DNA from: Alphaproteobacteria bacterium
GTDB lineage: Bacteria > Pseudomonadota > Alphaproteobacteria > Caulobacterales > Caulobacteraceae
Direction of reading: 5' to 3'
Assembly: GCA_028869395.1 (NCBI GenBank)
Contig: JAGWSE010000247.1
Span: 1-25,788 of the forward strand
DNA: 25,788 nt
The position numbers were made by a program, and so were the translations under genes. This document shows positions 24,314 to 25,788 of the stretch, piece by piece (within the stretch, counting starts at the first letter, position 1; each line of letters starts with the position of its first letter). The notes beneath the pieces are model-generated. The model did not search any database and was not told where the DNA came from. It saw only the letters and a list, made by a program, of their open reading frames with translations.

Positions 24314-25300
24314 ATGGACGGAATTGCGGATGGCGAGGGCGCGGGTGGCGATCTCGATCCCCAGATCCGTGCGTTTGTGCGCCGAATGGGCGAGGCTTTC
24401 GCCGCGCACCCGTCGCTGTCGGACGCGAGCCCCGAGGAGGCCCGGCGCATCGCCGAACGGGCGCGGGGGCCGTTCACGCACGGCGGTCCGGAAATGGCTG
24501 CGGTGCGCGAACTGATGATCCCGGCCGGCGGGCGCGACGTCAGGGTGCGTCTCTACGATCCCGGCGGCCCCGGGCCGAAGCCGGCGCTGGTCTACCTGCA
24601 CGGCGGCGGCTGGACCATGTTCAGCCTCGAGACGCACGACCGGCTGATGCGCGAATACGCGGGCCGGGCCGGCGTGGTGGTGGCCGGCGTGGACTATGCA
24701 CTGAGCCCCGAAGCCCGGTTTCCCCAGGCGCTGGAGGAGGTCGTGGATGTGGTTCGCTGGCTGCAGCGCGACGGCGCAGGGGCCGGCGTCGCGCCGGACC
24801 GGCTGGCGCTCGGCGGCGATTCTGCGGGCGCGAACCTCGCCATCTCGGCGGCGGGCGTGCTGAAGGCGGCAGGCGAAGCGGCGGCCCTCAACGGGCTCGT
24901 GCTCAACTACGGCGTCTATGGGACCGACTTCGATACGTCGTCGCATCGGCGTTACCGCGGACCCGAATACATGCTCACCAGCAATGAGATGGAGGGTTTC
25001 TGGACCCGCTACATCCGCTCGCAGGCCGACCTCTCCGATCCACGCGCGGTCCCCCTCAAGGCGGACCTGTCCGGCTTGCCGGCGGTCTTCATGGCGATCG
25101 CCGAATGCGATGTGCTGTTCGACGAGAACCAGGCCATGGCGGCCGCCTTGCGGGCCGCGCGCGTGCCGGTCGAGGCGCGAATCTACAAAGGGGCGACCCA
25201 CAGCTTCCTCGAGGCGGTCTCGATGGCGGACGTCGCAGACCGTGCGCTCGGGGAGGCCTCGGCCTGGCTGGCGGGCCGGCTGGCGCCTGGCGTGGCCTGA
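24314..25300 (+). CDS. Alpha/beta hydrolase, HSL (family IV) esterase
   Basis: A 328-residue serine hydrolase of the hormone-sensitive-lipase group. The oxyanion motif HGGGW is at residues 96-100, nucleophile S170 in GDSAG, the acid D266 in AECDVL, and H296 in ATHSF. These form a complete catalytic set and the spacing is normal. Such enzymes hydrolyse esters of short acyl or aromatic acids. No signal peptide is visible, so it should be cytoplasmic. I prefer the ATG at 24314 over an in-frame start at 24236; a GTG at 24308 with GGGG upstream is possible. It is divergent from the NimR-like regulator and is followed after 105 bases by a TonB receptor on the same strand. Confidence 0.93.
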   Translation: MDGIADGEGAGGDLDPQIRAFVRRMGEAFAAHPSLSDASPEEARRIAERARGPFTHGGPEMAAVRELMIPAGGRDVRVRLYDPGGPGPKPALVYLHGGGWTMFSLETHDRLMREYAGRAGVVVAGVDYALSPEARFPQALEEVVDVVRWLQRDGAGAGVAPDRLALGGDSAGANLAISAAGVLKAAGEAAALNGLVLNYGVYGTDFDTSSHRRYRGPEYMLTSNEMEGFWTRYIRSQADLSDPRAVPLKADLSGLPAVFMAIAECDVLFDENQAMAAALRAARVPVEARIYKGATHSFLEAVSMADVADRALGEASAWLAGRLAPGVA

Positions 25301-25327
25301 TTGCGATGTTTTTCGACCCTCGCGGAA

Positions 25328-25417
25328 AAGCAGGTCGAAGACGCCCTTCCTAAGGTGCACGGCGGCGCGGGGAAGCGCCCAAACATCGGGGGATAGAGAA
25401 GCAGGATGTCGAAGACG
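25328..25417 (+). repeat. Direct repeat spanning the start codon of the second TonB receptor
   Basis: AAGCAGGTCGAAGACG at 25328-25343 recurs at 25399-25417 with exactly three extra bases, the ATG start codon, between AAGCAGG and TCGAAGACG. The repeat units are 71 bp apart. A separate 8 bp inverted repeat, CGATGTTT (25304-25311) and AAACATCG (25381-25388), lies in the same leader. Function unknown. Confidence 0.6.
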
Positions 25418-25788
25418 GGCGTCGGAGTGTCCAGTTCCTCGGGGCGTGCGCGCCGCCTCATGCTGGCGGGCGCAGGCCTCGCCGCGCTCGGGGCGGCCGC
25501 CCCGGCCTTTGCGGCGGAAGAGCCGACCTCCGTTGCGGCGGTGGTCGTGACCGCGCCGCACTATGTGCCGAAGACCGATTCCGCGGCCTCGAAGACAAGG
25601 GTGCCGCTCATCGAGACGCCGCAGTCGGTCTCGGTCATCCCGCGCGACCAGATCGAGGTCCTCAACTGGGACAACATCCAGCAGGCGGTCCGCTACACCT
25701 CGGGCGCCGTCGGCGAGAACTACGGGCCCGACCAGCGCTACGACTGGCTGACGGTGCGCGGGTTCAGTCCGGTCGAGTACATCGACGG
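25406..25788 (+). CDS. TonB-dependent siderophore-type receptor, N-terminus (partial)
   Basis: The first 127 codons of an outer-membrane receptor that continues past the window edge. The start is ATG 25406. A signal peptide contains an arginine pair (GRARRLMLAGAGLAALG) and probably ends after PAFA near residue 32. The mature N-terminus carries VVVTAP, then IETPQSVSVIPRDQIE and the plug strand WLTVRGFSPVEYIDG. The PQSVSV...R DQ pattern and VRGF are typical of the FhuA-like ferric-siderophore group. The substrate is not determined. The short gap after the esterase suggests possible co-expression; ester hydrolysis of a siderophore is one idea, without direct support. Confidence 0.92.
   Translation, partial: MSKTGVGVSSSSGRARRLMLAGAGLAALGAAAPAFAAEEPTSVAAVVVTAPHYVPKTDSAASKTRVPLIETPQSVSVIPRDQIEVLNWDNIQQAVRYTSGAVGENYGPDQRYDWLTVRGFSPVEYID

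Overview
The window reads as chromosomal DNA of a GC-rich alphaproteobacterium. Caulobacterales (Phenylobacterium- or Caulobacter-like) is my best guess. This rests on the 23S-5S-tRNA(fMet) order, strong G/C bias at third codon positions, two TonB-dependent receptors and a dense set of aromatic-type catabolic oxygenases. The genus is an inference, not a demonstrated identity. I see no transposase, integrase, CRISPR array or phage gene.

Layout. 1-592: the 3' end of an rRNA operon (23S tail, 5S with a flanking processing stem, initiator tRNA, strong hairpin terminator). 715-3143: an acyl-CoA ligase and a convergent ribokinase whose 3' ends overlap. 3312-5003 (+): a TauD-type Fe(II)/2-oxoglutarate dioxygenase and a short-chain dehydrogenase. 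5005-9631 (-): a TonB-dependent receptor, a Rieske oxygenase alpha subunit and a LigB/YgiD-type ring-opening dioxygenase. 10026-19054 (-): one long, tightly packed operon running IclR regulator, HyuA, HyuB, cupin, VOC protein, MFS transporter, amidohydrolase, flavin reductase and, after a 119 bp gap, a second VOC protein. 19216-20130 (-): an AraC regulator. 20433-20951 (+): a hemerythrin-domain protein, convergent with katG (20991-23171, -). 23356-24129 (-): a NimR-type AraC regulator, divergent from an HSL-family esterase (24314-25300, +). A second TonB receptor starts at 25406 and runs off the end.

How the genes may work together. From about 3.2 to 19 kb the window carries the parts of one catabolic island: outer-membrane uptake (TonB receptor), inner-membrane uptake (MFS), C-N bond hydrolysis (amidohydrolase, HyuA/HyuB), ring hydroxylation (Rieske), ring opening (LigB type, possibly the VOC protein with a His-His-Glu triad), redox steps (SDR, flavin reductase, TauD) and an IclR sensor heading the main operon. 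The combination suggests use of an aromatic or heterocyclic compound with amide, imide or lactam bonds, but the sequence does not identify the substrate. This cluster is the best candidate here for an undescribed pathway. Two electron-transfer partners are missing: the Rieske protein has no ferredoxin or reductase beside it, and the flavin reductase has no visible flavin-dependent monooxygenase.

Regulation visible in the DNA includes a good promoter with a ~148 nt hairpin-rich leader before the large TonB receptor, a possible IclR operator before the operon, a LysR-like dyad before the TauD gene, and an AraC regulator whose coding frame continues upstream of its first usual start codon.
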